A stretch of DNA of 64,000 bases from Zygaena filipendulae (GCA_907165275.2 OU015669.1:2254501-2318500); one strand, 5' to 3'. Shown: positions 31,396 to 44,580, numbered from the stretch's first letter. Made by a program: numbers and translations. Notes: generated by a model not told the origin, from the letters alone.

Positions 31396-33720
31396 AGAAC
31401 CAGCATAATATTCTTGGAATAACGTGATAACGTGATGTATTGTCGCAGCCTATGATATTTTGTGTTATAGCCATAGTATTGGCAAATAAATTTCTTTTCT
31501 TTTTTTCTTTCTTTCTTTCTTTGATGTATCAAATGAATAAACGTTTCGAATAGTGAACTTTAAAGATACGTGTTACTTAAATACTTGTACATATTCAGAA
31601 CCGTTACTGGCACTCAATAAGGCCGTTACTAGCGATTCGATGCTTTTTATAGTTGTACGCCAGTTGTGTAGTGCTAGTTTTATATTAGTTTTATTATAAG
31701 CAGCTTATAAAAATGCAAATAAATTTACATTTCGGTAATACGAATTGTTTCACTTAAGTAATAGGTCTACATATTATTATTTAATTTTATAAATACGGTA
31801 AGCTTCACGTATAAAATAGGGAAACTACTTAGCTTGAATAGGAAAACAATATTTGTTTTTTTTTTTAATTGAGCAAAGATTTTCTTATAGAACTAATAAT
31901 ATCACTAACTATAATAATCCACGAAATAAGTAGGTAACCGGAGTAGGTACGTTTGTTGCGATAAAACTTCCGAATCCAAATCATCGAACGAAAACGGTGC
32001 CGGTGGGCTACTTTTGGTCGGGGCGGGTCGCAGGGATTTTATTTAAATTTTGAAATAAGCTAGCATTCGTTTTCCTATTTTTAAAATAATAATTTTACGA
32101 AACCAAAATTTTACAAAAGCAATTAAAATGTTTTTTTTTACTATAGCGCCGCGTCGCCTCGCTTTCAAAGTAGAAAAAACCTTACAACAACGCATTCGTC
32201 AAACCTGTGTTTCATAGACCACTCGTATCTATCATTTCTGTAAGTTTCTGACGCATGTAGTATACGTTCGTTTATTGCGGAGAATAATTCATTAATAGTA
32301 CGTATTGTAGTGGACATCACTAGGTATTAATAGCGATGCGACCAATGTTTCAAATGCAGTAGGTTATCAGCGAGTCGTTATCAGCGTTTAGTAACTAGGT
32401 TGAATGATCGACGGATCGATAGAGCGCCGGTATCGAATTATTGGCGGAATTTGTAGGTATATATTATATATTTTATATCTTCCTACTCTAGATTTGTTTT
32501 GTGCAAACAATGTAACGATAAAAAACGGCAGAAATTCGTGGCAGAACTTTTGATATCGAACACTGTTTGGCGCACCTTTGATTGTTAACATGTTCAGATA
32601 GATAGTGGAAATGCAAGGAGGGTGCGTACTGCGTAGGTACTTAGCACGCACGCGCGTAGATAGTGAAACTTAATTATTTGAGTTTTTTGGCGGAATTTTT
32701 CAAAGATGGCGGTTTGGTCATTTATTTTCATGTCGATAAAAAATAGTTAAAAATGGATTTTGTTGTGTTTTAAGGTGCTGTATTGGACAATAGTTTCCAC
32801 AGGGACGGTTTTTTTGTGCTCAAGAAGATATATGACATTTCGAGCTGATTTCTTCGGCTTCCTCCGAGAGCTCCGAGAAAGTTCTTGCAAGCTATAGTAA
32901 GTACCGTTGCTCGCAATTTCAAACCGTACAACGAAGCATTTTAATAGAAAATACATTGATCTAATTAATTTTATTTGAAACTGGCTAAATGCATTATATG
33001 CGAAAGAAGAAACAAATAACTTTTTATCGCAAAACCACATTGTGTTTGATTGCAACCGAAAAATGATAGAAATAAGTTACATAATACCCCTCAGATATCA
33101 TTAAATTCAGGTAAGAAAAGTTAAAGTTAAATTACTTTCAAAATATCAAATCAAATATACTTTACTCTACAGTAGAAGACACAATATTTACAAAACACAG
33201 AAACATATGGATACGTAAACAAATATTTTAAGGCAAAGGTATTAATTCCATAACAAGTGATGCAACTTGCACATTGCTTAATGAGACCGAAATGAACTTC
33301 GAGTGACAATCTGACACTACCGCGGGGTAAATCACATAAATGTTGTTAGGGGTACAGAAAAGGATGTAGATCTTTATTCCGGAATTCATGCGGGAACTCC
33401 GTTAAATTGACGCTGATGCAACCGCGGGAACGACCGCCTTAAACAATTATGTCAGCTTTTCCTTCTGCTGTCAGACGGGCCACAGATCTCATAAAGAACT
33501 TGAATACCTTATAAAGTCTTAACTTCTTTCGCCTAATTTACAGTAAACTTGAACGGAATATCCATACAAAGAGTGTGCTAAGTAACCCACTTGTTGGTCT
33601 GTCACGTTCTGTTATCATATAGGTAAATATGGAAGTAGGTAGGTAGGTAATATTTCTAGGTCTCCAGTACTTTTTCCGAAATTCAATATATTTTATTTCG
33701 GCTTTTTGTCGTGTTCGTAA
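31396..33720. other. AT-rich DNA with repeat scraps
   Basis: A Helitron fragment is at about 33335-33435 (GTTAGGGGTACAGAAAAGG to CAACCGCGGGAACG). A CTTT microsatellite is at 31495-31522. 33150-33210 resembles a reversed LINE tail (CAAATATACTTTACTC). No gene recognised. Confidence 0.4.
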
Positions 33721-34046
33721 TTGGGTATTCTCCAAGGTATGAATATCAAAATTCTAATTAGTCCGTCAGTTAGAAAATTAAAAAATAATAGACACGTATT
33801 TTTTGCTTTTTCAATTTAATGAAAATGAACATAGATAAAGCGCATTAAAGTTTAGGGTGGGGGGCTCGTGACGTCAATATTCATTATAAGCGCCATACAA
33901 ACCGCACTGAATTGTGACGTCACGCGAAATTTCAACTCAATGTATCTCTGTTATTTTTTGAGTACGTAAAAAAAGAAAAAATACGTGTCCAATATTTTTT
34001 ACTAATCTACACGACGGACTAAAAAAAAAATTTTTGTCAAGTAGCC
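33721..34046 (-). mobile_element. Palindromic MITE, GACGTC-core family, copy 6
   Basis: Almost identical to 8681-9006, differing at a handful of bases (for example GCACTGAATTGTGACGTCAC here). The ends are the same: TTGGGTATTCTCCAAGG and GTCAAGTAGCC. Confidence 0.85.
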
Positions 34047-34534
34047 GTGTTAATGAAAATAAGGAGTGCCTGCGAAAATTCCGAAACTCGCGCGGTCGAA
34101 GTTAAGTGCAGTGCCCTAAATAAAAATACTCCACTTTTCGATCGATACGTGGTGAGATGTCCTTGAGTATTAAAAAGTGCAAGTACACGTACCTACTCGT
34201 AGCAATTCATCCCAAAGTCCCATAACAATTATTTATGAAATTCGTGCGGCGATCAGAGACCCAGGTGCAACGACACACGCACCTACAAACTGGTCGGCCC
34301 GCTTGAACGGGTGTTTCGACTGTCGACCGACTCACTTACCAAAAATGATGTACCGCCAAATTGTGTGCGGAAAAAAACGTTTCGCTTTACCTTACCACTA
34401 CTATTGGTACTCGATTCTGTTTAATAAATATGTCGTAATTTTTTTTTTACGTCATGGCCATGGAAGCTAGTCCGCCGAATAAATATTTTGAAACGTTTAT
34501 GTTGCTAATCGCTAGTCGTACCATTATGTTTATA
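34047..34534. other. Non-coding DNA, nothing recognised
   Basis: No gene or recurrent repeat was recognised. Confidence 0.4.
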
Positions 34535-34713
34535 CTAGTTGTGTCCCGCGGTTTCACCCGCGTTAATTTCAGAGTTCCCGCGGGAACTCCGGGATAAAAA
34601 GTACCCTATGTGTTAATCTTATGTATAAGCTATATTATTATAAAGTTTCATTTAAATCCATCCAGTGGTTTTTGCGTGAAAGAGTAACAAACATCCATCC
34701 ATCCATAGTAGGA
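34535..34713 (-). mobile_element. Helitron, minus orientation
   Basis: CTAGTTGTGTCCCGCGG to TAGTAGGAT, with the TGTTAATCTTATGTATAAGC variant body also present in the 29-kb dimer (reversed) and a short GGAT tract at the matching place. It belongs to the same subfamily as the dimer. Confidence 0.8.
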
Positions 34714-35965
34714 TATGAATCGATAGATTTCTCTAAAATATGTGAGAACATTGTGCATTTTACACAGGCGCCAGGTATTCGGGAGCGTCGAGTCTTGAGA
34801 GTAAATTAAAATAATTATTTGATTTAGCATCCATTTAGACATATAAACTGAGTTACTATCGGATATAAATAGTAAGGGACACTATATGGTTTACACGGTA
34901 GCTATGTATACGCTGTGAGGGCCAATTCTGCTCACGAAAATCACAAAGGATCTCCCCACGTATACCCACATTGGCAAACACGGGCTGAATCGTCGCCTTC
35001 GCCACAGGGGAGTGTGGGATGACCTTTATCGATGCAGTAGCGGTACGGTTGTGTCCTCCGTTAGCAGAATCGGTCCTCCGCAACTGAGTAACTTCTCATA
35101 CCCTTTGGTTATTCGGACCGACCTTGCCAATCGAGTCGGTGGTATCAAATGCAGTTCTTACATGCAGCGAATTGAAACATACACGTAATTTACATCACAC
35201 ATTGTTGTGTGCTTGTCTGTTGTGTAACTCTATCTGTGTATATGGCGTTGTATGCTACTTGTGTTTACACAATTTGATGTTCTTTAAGATCGCTACAGAT
35301 CCAATGTGCAATTTTTTCACGGCACCTATCGCAAAAACTTCTAAAGTTTCCAACTGAAACTTACGCATAATCTAATTTCAGCTGTTTTTAGTACTCAATT
35401 GAAATGCTAAACACCATAATTATATAGCTCAACTGTTGCTGGCACAAAAAATTGACTCCAGGTCAGGCTTTCATTACATACAAGAAGCTACAGTTTTCCT
35501 GTGACAGGTTACTTTTATCCCGAAAATCTCAAGGGAGCGTCGAAATAAATGCAAATGAAACCGTGGGGGATTTCCTATAGTAGATATTTTGCAACGCGCA
35601 ATTTTTTGCTCGCAAAACCCTCGGCGAAACATTGAAAAAACTTATGAATGTCACATATTTTATGAATATTTCTCGCACTGTTATAAATCCAGTCTCATAA
35701 CTCACAATTTCAACCATATTTTACAATTTCAGCCACTTCTTCATACTCGTATTTTAAAATAGCGTGTCGCTATATTTATGAACTTCCATACCAATTTCTA
35801 GGTGTCGGTAGGATATAAATTCAGAGAGAGTTGACTTCTCGTACACTGAGAAAAATAAGCAGTAAGGAAAAAGTCAGTAACAATGGTCAGTAACAGACCA
35901 GTAACTTATAGTTTTATTCGGTTACAGTAACTTAAATTATTGTGCAAAGCAGTTTTATTTATTGA
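34714..35965. other. Non-coding DNA with a Helitron scrap
   Basis: Segment 35500-35570 (TTACTTTTATCCCGAAAATC to AAACCGTGGGGGA) is a decayed Helitron 3' end. The GC-richer 34910-35120 has an open minus frame but no recognisable protein. Confidence 0.4.
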
Positions 35966-36270
35966 CTAGCTGTTCCCCGCGGTTTCACCCGCGTTAATTT
36001 CAGAAATCCCGCGGGAATTTTGAGATGAAAAGTACCCTATGTCCTTCTCTGTACCCCTGACAATATGTATGCAAAATTTCAGGATGATCGATTGAGCCGC
36101 TAAGGCGTGGAAGCGTAACAAACAAACAAACTGTCGCAAGGATTATTCTTTTTGGTGTAGTAAATTTAACGTAGTATATTTATTACTCTGAGATATGTAT
36201 TTTTTATTTAATCTTAGCTGTTGCTGGCGACTCCATCCATGTGGTGTTTACTGTTTGGCAGTGCGCATAA
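35966..36270 (-). mobile_element. Helitron, long variant (minus orientation)
   Basis: Intact CTAGCTGTTCCCCGCGG end, standard body to CAAACTGTCGCAAGGATTATT, then the extra block to GCAGTGCGCATAA shared with 1723-1830. Together with that copy it defines a longer subfamily. Confidence 0.75.
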
Positions 36271-36394
36271 TGAGAGACCAAATATCTTTTGCATGATTAT
36301 TTATTGTTTGTCTTTTATACCGCTCGTCCGATTGTGAAACCTTGGACTTTGGTGGGTTTGACAGAAAAAAGGAACACACTGCATCGTATAGTAT

Positions 36395-36650
36395 GCCAGC
36401 TCCAACCACCATCATCATCATACATAATAATAATGCGTGGACATTATTTCATAGTGCCACCTGGTCCCAAACTGAGCAAAGCGTACCAGACGACTGATAT
36501 AATTCTTACAAATACCTAGACTTAGACTCAGACCCAGACTCAGAGTAAACACTAATGTCTGTCATAATATAAATATGTATTCTGATGCTGGAATCGAACC
36601 AGATGTAGCAGTCTATTAACTAACCACTACAGCAACAGAGCTGTCTTAAT
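36395..36650 (-). mobile_element. tRNA-derived SINE
   Basis: Read on the minus strand, the head has an A box-like TTGCTGTAGTGG and a perfect B box GGTTCGATTCC, the internal promoter for RNA polymerase III. The body ends CAGGTGGCACTATG then AATGTCC, with an ATT-repeat tail. Sharing that 3' body with 40085-40460 identifies a common family. Confidence 0.75.
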
Positions 36651-39005
36651 AATGTCTTATTGCAATTAATTAGGCAATTGGGAACAAAATGGAGTAACTT
36701 TTATAAATAGCGATATACACAGTCATTATAGGACTAAGCAGCAGTCAATAACATGGCCATTTGCCATTTTGCCATTCCGAAGTCGAATCGTGCGCAACTA
36801 AATCAAAATTCCGATACAGTAAACACTGACATTATGTACCTATACAAATGCGGAATCCGGCCGGCCGTCTGTACGTCCAGCCTGTCGCGGGAGCTCGTTA
36901 GCCCGTGACCGATGCGATGCGACGGACAGACAGTAGCACCCTCACTAAACTACCATAAAGTGCGGGTACTCACTCGCTTGGTTCGTTCCGGTTGACGTGA
37001 TACACAATGGCCTGCTATTTCTGCGATTTCTTCCGGCGTTAGGAGCATATTTGTATTTTTTTTTGTGTTCTTAATGTAAGAGAGCGATGCGGCAATCCGT
37101 CGTGCTGCGCTTGCGCACCAATTATTTTTTTAATCGCCCCAAATAAATTAAGGACAAAATCGTCAACTTGTTAACTGAGACGGATCACCTCCAATCCTCC
37201 GTCTTGATATATTTAATCTTCAGTGATGTTTTATCTTTATTTATTACCAACACAACCCTTTGATGTGACTCGGACTTTATTTATCGATGCGCAAGGACTA
37301 TTTTTAAACTGATCACAAATTGTCTCTAATAAATTTAGAAAACTAACCAATTTTATTGCTCGCCTCCAAGTAGGTAAATAGTTGTTATATTTACGGAAAG
37401 GTTTTGGAGTTTTGAACTAGTTTTGAATCCAGTTGCATAGCGAATGCGCTTTATGTATACCTACCTTCAGATTAACTAGGATGGACTTTGACTTTAGGAA
37501 TAGGTAGGTGATAAGATGAAAACAAATTTTGTTTAAAAGCTCAACGGTTAGTTCTATACAGGTAAAATTCTGTGGTTAGTTCCGATTGACTGGATTTGAT
37601 TAATCGGAATTAATCGGAATTATTAATTAGTAGTAACGAAATGTATATAACCAAACGCCTGAACACAAAATTTAAATTAAAAGACCTCGTTGCAATCATT
37701 AATATTGTTAATTTATTTTGCCACTGGAGTCTCTACATAGTCTGCTACTAGGAAGTATTCAGTCACCAGGATAAAGAATTGTACATCTATTAATATATAC
37801 CAAAAGGGGTGAATCTGAAGTACTCTTAGTTCTTGAACCTTGATGCTTTCGTAGAAGTTCCATATGTCATGGGTTAAAACGAAATTGAGCTATATATGGT
37901 GTCCACATATCTATTCCTCAGGGAGACGGGGAGAGTAAGTATTATGTAACTAGTTATTATAATAAACATATCCATTACATGACAGTGACACAGTTCTGAC
38001 ACGAAAAATGGCTGTCGGTGACACGTGTATGCAAATCCGTTGTCAAACAAGATTCCAATACAGACTTATGAAGTTCTACAATAGATCAGTTAATAATCAT
38101 ACAGTCGTATAAAACCGTACTAAATATTATAAAATACGAATATATTTATACCTTAAGTAGAAAAATTATGAAGATGTTTGGATGTACCTGTATAGGTATG
38201 AAAATATCTCGTATAGATTAAGTATTATTTATTACACCTTACGCCATACAGAGAAAATCAAATTTGTAAGTGGACTAACTCACCTAACTATATACTATAA
38301 TATACTACATACGGGCAAAATTAATTTTTTTTTTCCTTCGAAGGCGCCAAAAATCAAAAAGAATGTTTTCCAGCCAATCCAGTAGGAAATAGTAAGTAAT
38401 GTGCAGATTGCTACACGACCCATCGAAGTATCTCGTAAAAGTTATCTTTAAAAAAAAAAACATTATGTGTACAAATTTAGATTATTTTATGGCACTGTTT
38501 ATGTTGGTTTCTTTTTCTTGTGTGTTGTGCTGAAATAAATGTGCTGAATAATTTTCTTTTTTTTTTCTTCTTCTTTTCTTTCCTAGCTCTGCGTACTCGT
38601 AACGTCGTAATTCGATTCGATTGCATTCGAATGGTTGTTGTCGTACGCATACAATGATTGTTGGTCTTTCGATGCGTCATTGTTCGGGTGAAAGTGGTGG
38701 ATATGGTAGCCCTCGAGTTTCGTTTTATTTTCAATACTTACACCACTTTGGTGTTGTTCTATAATCTATACACTCGCTATGATGATATCGGCATTGTATA
38801 GGATTTGGTTAGTAGCCAGTCGTGTTTAATGTAAAAATCTTTTTTGTGCGTGATTTTGATACCGTAAATAACAAATTAATCTGTATTTTTAATGTTCCAA
38901 CCGCTGGCCTTTGAAAACGAGGTAAAAAATTTACCTTAGGGGTACCACGACTCTTGAAACCGTTTATTATCGGTTCTAACTAAATTATTCGAAGTACCTA
39001 TAATA
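36651..39005. other. AT-rich DNA, nothing recognised
   Basis: Includes a GC-rich patch at 36860-36980 and a pyrimidine-rich tract at 38555-38580. No gene or recurrent repeat recognised. Confidence 0.4.
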
Positions 39006-39322
39006 GGCTATTTGACAATTTTTTTAGGCCACTTTGTAGATTAATAAAAAATATTGGACACGTATTTTTTCTTTTTTCACGTAATCAAAAAATAACAGCG
39101 ATACATTGAGTTGAAATTTCGCGTGACGTCACTACCTAGTGCAGTTGGTATGTCGGCATGTAGCGGTAAGTGACGTCACGAGCCCCACCCTAAATTTTAA
39201 TGCGCTTTATCTCTGTGTGTTTTAATTTATTTGAAAAATAAAAAAATACGTGTCTAATGATTTTTAATTTTCTAAAAGACGGACTAATTAAAATTTTGAT
39301 TTTCAAAAGTTGTCAACATCCC
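39006..39322 (+). mobile_element. Palindromic MITE, GACGTC-core family, copy 7
   Basis: GGCTATTTGACAATTTTTTT to GTTGTCAACATCCC; core GTGACGTCACTACC facing AAGTGACGTCAC. Confidence 0.8.
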
Positions 39323-40084
39323 TATTATTGTTGTCCAACGTGACACAACTCAATAGCTTATATTTAATTTGACAGCGAAATTTAGACACAAATTAATCTG
39401 GGAAATTCTGCTGTGGATTAATTTTTAAACAAATCTAAAACAATTTACCTGCTAGTTTCCAGTTTTCGATTGTCGCTTCAAACATTTTTTGTGTTGTTTG
39501 ATGTGATTTTTAAATGTTTATTCTTTGTTTATATTTTTATTAATTACAATATTATCAAGGTATTATGGTCATCATGAATTATAGAGGGCTTCAATTAGTC
39601 CCTCGCTTGAAATTACATCCTGTATGCGTATAGTTTTCTAATATACCTAATCAATTATACAGTACACTATTGTATCGGGAACAAAGTCTTGTTAAAATGA
39701 TGGATTTTAACCATTCAATGCTTTGACAATGACCCTTTTAAACATTGACCACGTTGACTTGTTCGCTGTCAGTGAGCCCTTTACATCTACCTACATAATA
39801 AATACAACAACACATAAAAAACTTTTTTTTATATAGCGTTTGTGATTTTATAATTTTACGATTTCGATGTGTTTTCCGTTTCATAGATTTGGATGTGGAT
39901 GGGTGGATTTTATAACCGACTTCTAAATAGGATAAAGTATGTAAGTACCTATGTACGGTAATTACTAATTACGAATCATATCCATTTTCCATCGCCTGTA
40001 AATTTGCATGTGAGTTTATCTATTACAAAACGCGAGCTCTATCAGTGTCTACACATAATAATGAATAATAATAATCTTGTTTGG
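39323..40084. other. AT-rich DNA, nothing recognised
   Basis: A scrap of the ACCGACTTC repeat is near 39915. No gene recognised. Confidence 0.4.
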
Positions 40085-40460
40085 ACATTATCAAAAAGCG
40101 CCACCTGGGGCCGTATTTTTTAATCGCCCGAATTACTTTTTGCGCCCGCAATCGCAAGATTCGCACGTAAATGCTTAAAAAATGTATGAGCATGTGAAAT
40201 CGCGATTCCGTGTGCGAAAATAATTCGAACGATTCGAAAAGCTCGATCCGAAGAGCTTGAAGGTACTTTGGGTACCGGATAACTTAGTATGTATAAAATA
40301 CTTGTAAACTTTTTTTGTAAACACATTTTATACTAAACACCAGACTCAAGATAACATATTTATGTACATTAAACAAATGTTTACCGAGATACGAGAATCG
40401 AACCCGCGTCACCTTGGCGCAGCAGTCAGATTCGCTAACCACTAAACCAAAACGGCAACG
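40085..40460 (-). mobile_element. tRNA-derived SINE with extra internal segment
   Basis: On the minus strand the head has A box TGGTTTAGTGG and B box GGTTCGATTCT. The 3' end CAGGTGGCGCTTTTTGATAA and the AATGTCC and ATT tail match the SINE at 36395-36650. About 150 bases between them (GGATCGAGCTTTTCGAATCG and flanks) are absent from the other copy. Confidence 0.8.
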
Positions 40461-40760
40461 GTGTAGTATCAAGACTCCATTTATAAAGCTTTAGCAGTTC
40501 ATCCGATAAAGACCTAATTCGATAGAGCAATATACTTGCCTGTTTATTATCATCGCGCATGCGCCTTTCCATATTAGGTATGATACATTTCTAGACTTTA
40601 ATCCATCGATTTTGCCATCTACGAATATTGATTGGTCTCCGTCAAATACCAAATTAGGGGAAACCCGTGTGGGCAGGCTACAGATTGTTCGTGATTAATG
40701 TTTTTACTTGTAAATGTATTTTGTGGAATGTATTTATTTCGATAAGTACATAAATACAGC

Positions 40761-41129
40761 ATGTTACAGAAAGGTGTAGTCATATTTGGCGATCGTGTTT
40801 ACGTTATCGTATGCAATGATTTGACACTAGTAACTGAACCGGTACCATGTAATTAACTTTCCTAAAATTTGCAAGGTTTGTTGTTATTAACTTGTCTCTG
40901 CACCGCAACGGTGATAAATGGCATCAAATAATGTTGAACTCGTCATTTGTAACTAGTTTATGATCTACGCAGTGATGTGACATGTTTATTTTGTTGCGGT
41001 TCTCGCTAACAATATTTTTTTATTTTGGTTACGAAATTTTGAAGTAAGGTTTGAGCTAAATACCATAGTCAAATTATGTAAGATTGCCAGATTACAATTT
41101 TCAAATATGACTACACCTTTCTGTAACAT
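40761..41129. mobile_element. Terminal-inverted-repeat element, 369 bp
   Basis: Perfect 28-bp terminal repeats (ATGTTACAGAAAGGTGTAGT plus CATATTTG and the complement). The interior is non-coding. No second copy occurs in the window and the flanks do not show a certain target duplication. Confidence 0.7.
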
Positions 41130-43166
41130 CTTGTAAAAGGAAACTTTAACCTGTAGGGTAGGCAGATACTATAAACTTCCTATTTAATACGTCCGTCACA
41201 CGTCCTTGCTTCGCTCAATCTTTCTTTTGTATAATTAACTTTATAATGCATTTCATTATTGTATATTATATTACTTTTAATAAAAATAATTACCTTAAAA
41301 CAAGAATAGATTTTCCCAAATTTTCCAGATTTCCTCGTAGCTTTTTTAATTTATTTTCTTTCCCGCAAATCTTATTCAGACTATGTTTATGAAGAACCTA
41401 AAAAAAAGTTGAAAAATCGATCCAACTGTTGTCTAGTAATGCGCTTACCAACGAACACCATTTTTTTATCTAGATATATTATGTATATGGTAGATTTAGG
41501 AGTAGTACCAGGCGGTAGAATTTGAAAATGGTAGATTCAGAGTGCAGAATTCGATCCCTTGGGATCCTGTAGTTTTTTTCTGATCAATGAATGAATAGAA
41601 AAATATTGACCGTCAATTTAATACTGAAGTAAAACATAAAAAACTGTACACGCAGGAGCAATCGACAGTGTATGCGGTGTGTGAAATACATTATAAAATA
41701 ATAATAGTGGGTTCTATCGTCAGTCAACATTAAAAAAGATCAATATGTTTTTGCAATCTATGTTTTTTTTATTAGTAAATAATTAAATAATAGATTAAAA
41801 TTCTATTGTGAATACATTAAATTACACTTTTATTGGTACTTATTGAGTACTTGTCAAATTGGTTGTTTAATCCGATGACGATTAATGGAGATAAGGAAAA
41901 AATTGGGACCAATCGATTCAATCTTAATTGATTACTTTTCATCCAATTGAACTCGATTTCGCCGGTTCAATTTGATTAGATTTTGAGAACAGTGGACTAA
42001 TTTTAATGTATCTACCCAAGAGATTATGATGTAAATTTTTTCGTCCCATCCTAGAATAAGTAACTTAAGTTTTATGTGGCTATTTATTGATTAATATAAC
42101 AACATAGTCATACCTCAAGGCGACACGAATAGGAAGCGTACGACAAGAAAATCGATTTTAATCGATTATAATTATTCATCGATCATCAATCTTGCCGTTG
42201 GACTATCGATAAATCAATAGGTTCAAAGTCGCGACTCGAGGGCGTGACTATGATTAAATAACTATTAGCAAGCGGTTAATTCACTGGACACCTTGACTTC
42301 CGGCCATGATATGAATAGGACGATATTTTAACGAGTTTTTCTTCTATTCAGTAACAATGATTTCGAAGTGAAATTTAAAAACTTTTTACTTCTGGAAAAC
42401 TTGAAAACTGTACGTACATTGATATCCCTTTCGTCTTGGTACTCCAAGATGTAGATTAACTGTTTGTTTGAAATATATTATCATGTAAATAAGTAAACAT
42501 TTCATCCTACACCTGCTTAATGTAAATGGTTTTAGCATCTCTATAAAGATAAAATGGCGGTAAAATTATAATTTGTGGAGCATTGACACAGCCATATTTG
42601 GTTGAAGAACGTGCGTTCGAAAACCGTACCGATGTTTAACAAGGAATGATGGACGTGGAAATTAGACAAAGGAGTGCCAACTGCCAGTTAAAACAGATAT
42701 GGAAAGGATTTTAAAACGAACGTCGATCTATGGAACTTATAATAGCTGTTTCCCGCTGTGACCGCGTAAATTGGATTCTCTATTCAAACATGTCAAAACA
42801 AAAATGGTGTTTAGTTAGTAAAGTACTTACCAAAACCGTCACAGCGGTGTTTCATGTTTCTAGTTTGATCTTTGGATTGCAGCTTTGTTATTGCTATTCA
42901 TACAGAGACAATTTTGAAAGAAATGCCCAAATACCTACCGATTTTCATGACTCTGACTTCAAAGAACGGAACTTCCACGCTATTTTTCACACCTGTTTTC
43001 ATCATCTCTTCGAAAAATCTTTTTTATTACTTGTCATCATTATGAAAGCTTTGTGCCAAATTTCATGTTTTTAACTTTTTACTAAATATTCGCTGTTTGT
43101 TGAGTCAATGAGAAAGCTTCTTTGGACAATATGTTATAGGTAGGTAGGTACATACATATTAGCTAA
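41130..43166. other. AT-rich DNA, nothing recognised
   Basis: The open plus frame at 42730-43074 begins in a Helitron-end scrap (ATAGCTGTTTCCCGCTG) and has no recognisable product. Confidence 0.4.
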
Positions 43167-43640
43167 CCGCCGCACTCAGTAACTAATTAAGTTACATCTC
43201 GTTAAATGCCAATTAACATTAATTTATTAAACTTGTCTGATTGCGGCAGTTTTGTTTTAAATATTAAAAGATGAAAAAAATGATACAACTTTCCTGAAAA
43301 AATTAAAAGACTTGTTACTTACTAAGTCATACTATGACATAAAAGAATATTTTGGAGATACTTTGAATCTTAAAATTGATAAATAATACTTATAAAAATA
43401 AATAAGCTACTCAAAATACCAACTACTTAATTTTAAAGTACCTATGTATGTGATACATCTTGCTCTCTCCGAATTTGAAATGTTTTGTGCTGTGCCCTAT
43501 AAACAGGGTCCATTAAGAACTGTGTACTAACTACCTCAACACCTTATGTTACTTAATGGATGTGCAATAAATAAATAAATAAATAAATAAAAATCTTTAC
43601 TTAACTAAGTAATAATTAAAGTCGACTCTGAGTGCGGCCG
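43167..43640. mobile_element. Harbinger-type MITE split by a LINE end
   Basis: Left terminus CCGCCGCACTCAG, right terminus CTGAGTGCGGCCG, flanked by TAA on both sides, the 3-bp duplication expected of PIF/Harbinger elements. The interior matches the complete copy at 56950-57186, although a left stretch of the longer arm is deleted. The LINE fragment 43262-43590 interrupts it. Confidence 0.8.
43262..43590 (+). mobile_element. LINE 3' end with last codons of ORF2
   Basis: 43267-43389 reads as the C-terminus of a LINE reverse-transcriptase ORF (FLKKLKDLLLTKSYYDIKEY then a short tail and TAA). The 3' UTR follows with CTGTGCCCTATAAACAGGG, ending in GTGCAATAAA and (TAAA)n. 5'-truncated as usual for target-primed insertion. 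Confidence 0.75.
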
Positions 43641-44083
43641 TAAGTGTCTGTTTTTCAATCGTCCTGAAAAATTTTAACAACTAGAGAATTTCTGACTCCA
43701 AATGCACTCTTCTAAAACTTACCTAAGCGTTCCTATGATAAAGCTCAGTATTATCTGTGCCGGTGTGACCACCCAAGCGGTTCTCAGGCTGTCGCCCAGG
43801 CACCTAGTTAGCCGATAACATTGTAACAGCCACTGATAACGTTATCAGTGCAAACATTTCGGCCTGGATTTTTTAGCCACGCAGTTTCGACGTTCCTATC
43901 GAATGGTTTATAAATACACAAAGGGATATTATAGGTTTCTTAATTTAAAGTCCATAGAATCCTATGGGGTCTATAGCCCTCAGATTCGATCCGATCTGAT
44001 CCGCTAAATACAAAAAATAAACGTGTACCTTGGATAAATATAATTTTTTGATAATAGTTCGTTTACGATTATAAATATGGGCC

Positions 44084-44580
44084 TCATTACTTATTTCCCT
44101 TCACATCTCTGATCCTCACCTGCTAGCACAATTAAACTTCATCGTTCCAAAATTTAACAGTAGAGCTAAACGCACAGTCACCTTTCGACCGTCTCACACT
44201 AGAACTAACGTGGGAAAATTTTCTCCTTTGCACAGATTTCAATATAATTACAATGAGCTCCAAAATTCATTGGATATTGATACAAATGCTGACAATGTAT
44301 CGCGATGGAGGCGTCTGATGCTGCAGCCATGCCCCCCGTAGTGAAGTCTTGGGTCGACGCTTGAATTGGTGCTTTAATTGTACCACGTACCTAAAGTAAA
44401 AGTATGTAAGTATGTAACGTAAAAGTATGTTGCAAATCACATTGTTACCTACTAAATTGCGAATGTTGTTTCACACCTATTATTAGCGAATAGGATTGTC
44501 TTAGTTTACCTATAATTAGTTATTAATATAATGCTTTGCCTGTAAGCAGTTGGTGTGCCAATAAAATAAATAAATAAATA
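44084..44580 (+). mobile_element. LINE 3' end with ORF2 C-terminus
   Basis: The frame to TAG at 44339-44341 encodes the end of a jockey/CR1-like ORF2 (DPHLLAQLNFIVPKFNSRAK, then SHTRTNVGKFSPLHRF, ending MLQPCPP). It is followed by about 230 bases of 3' UTR and a TAAA tail ending at 44580. The upstream part of the ORF is missing. Confidence 0.75.

Noticed and set aside
36578..36650. Possible minus-strand tRNA gene
   Set aside because: A and B boxes are present but the cloverleaf arms do not pair properly, and the sequence continues into a SINE body and tail.
40380..40457. Possible minus-strand tRNA gene
   Set aside because: Same reason: a pol III promoter head of a SINE, with the family's 3' body following.
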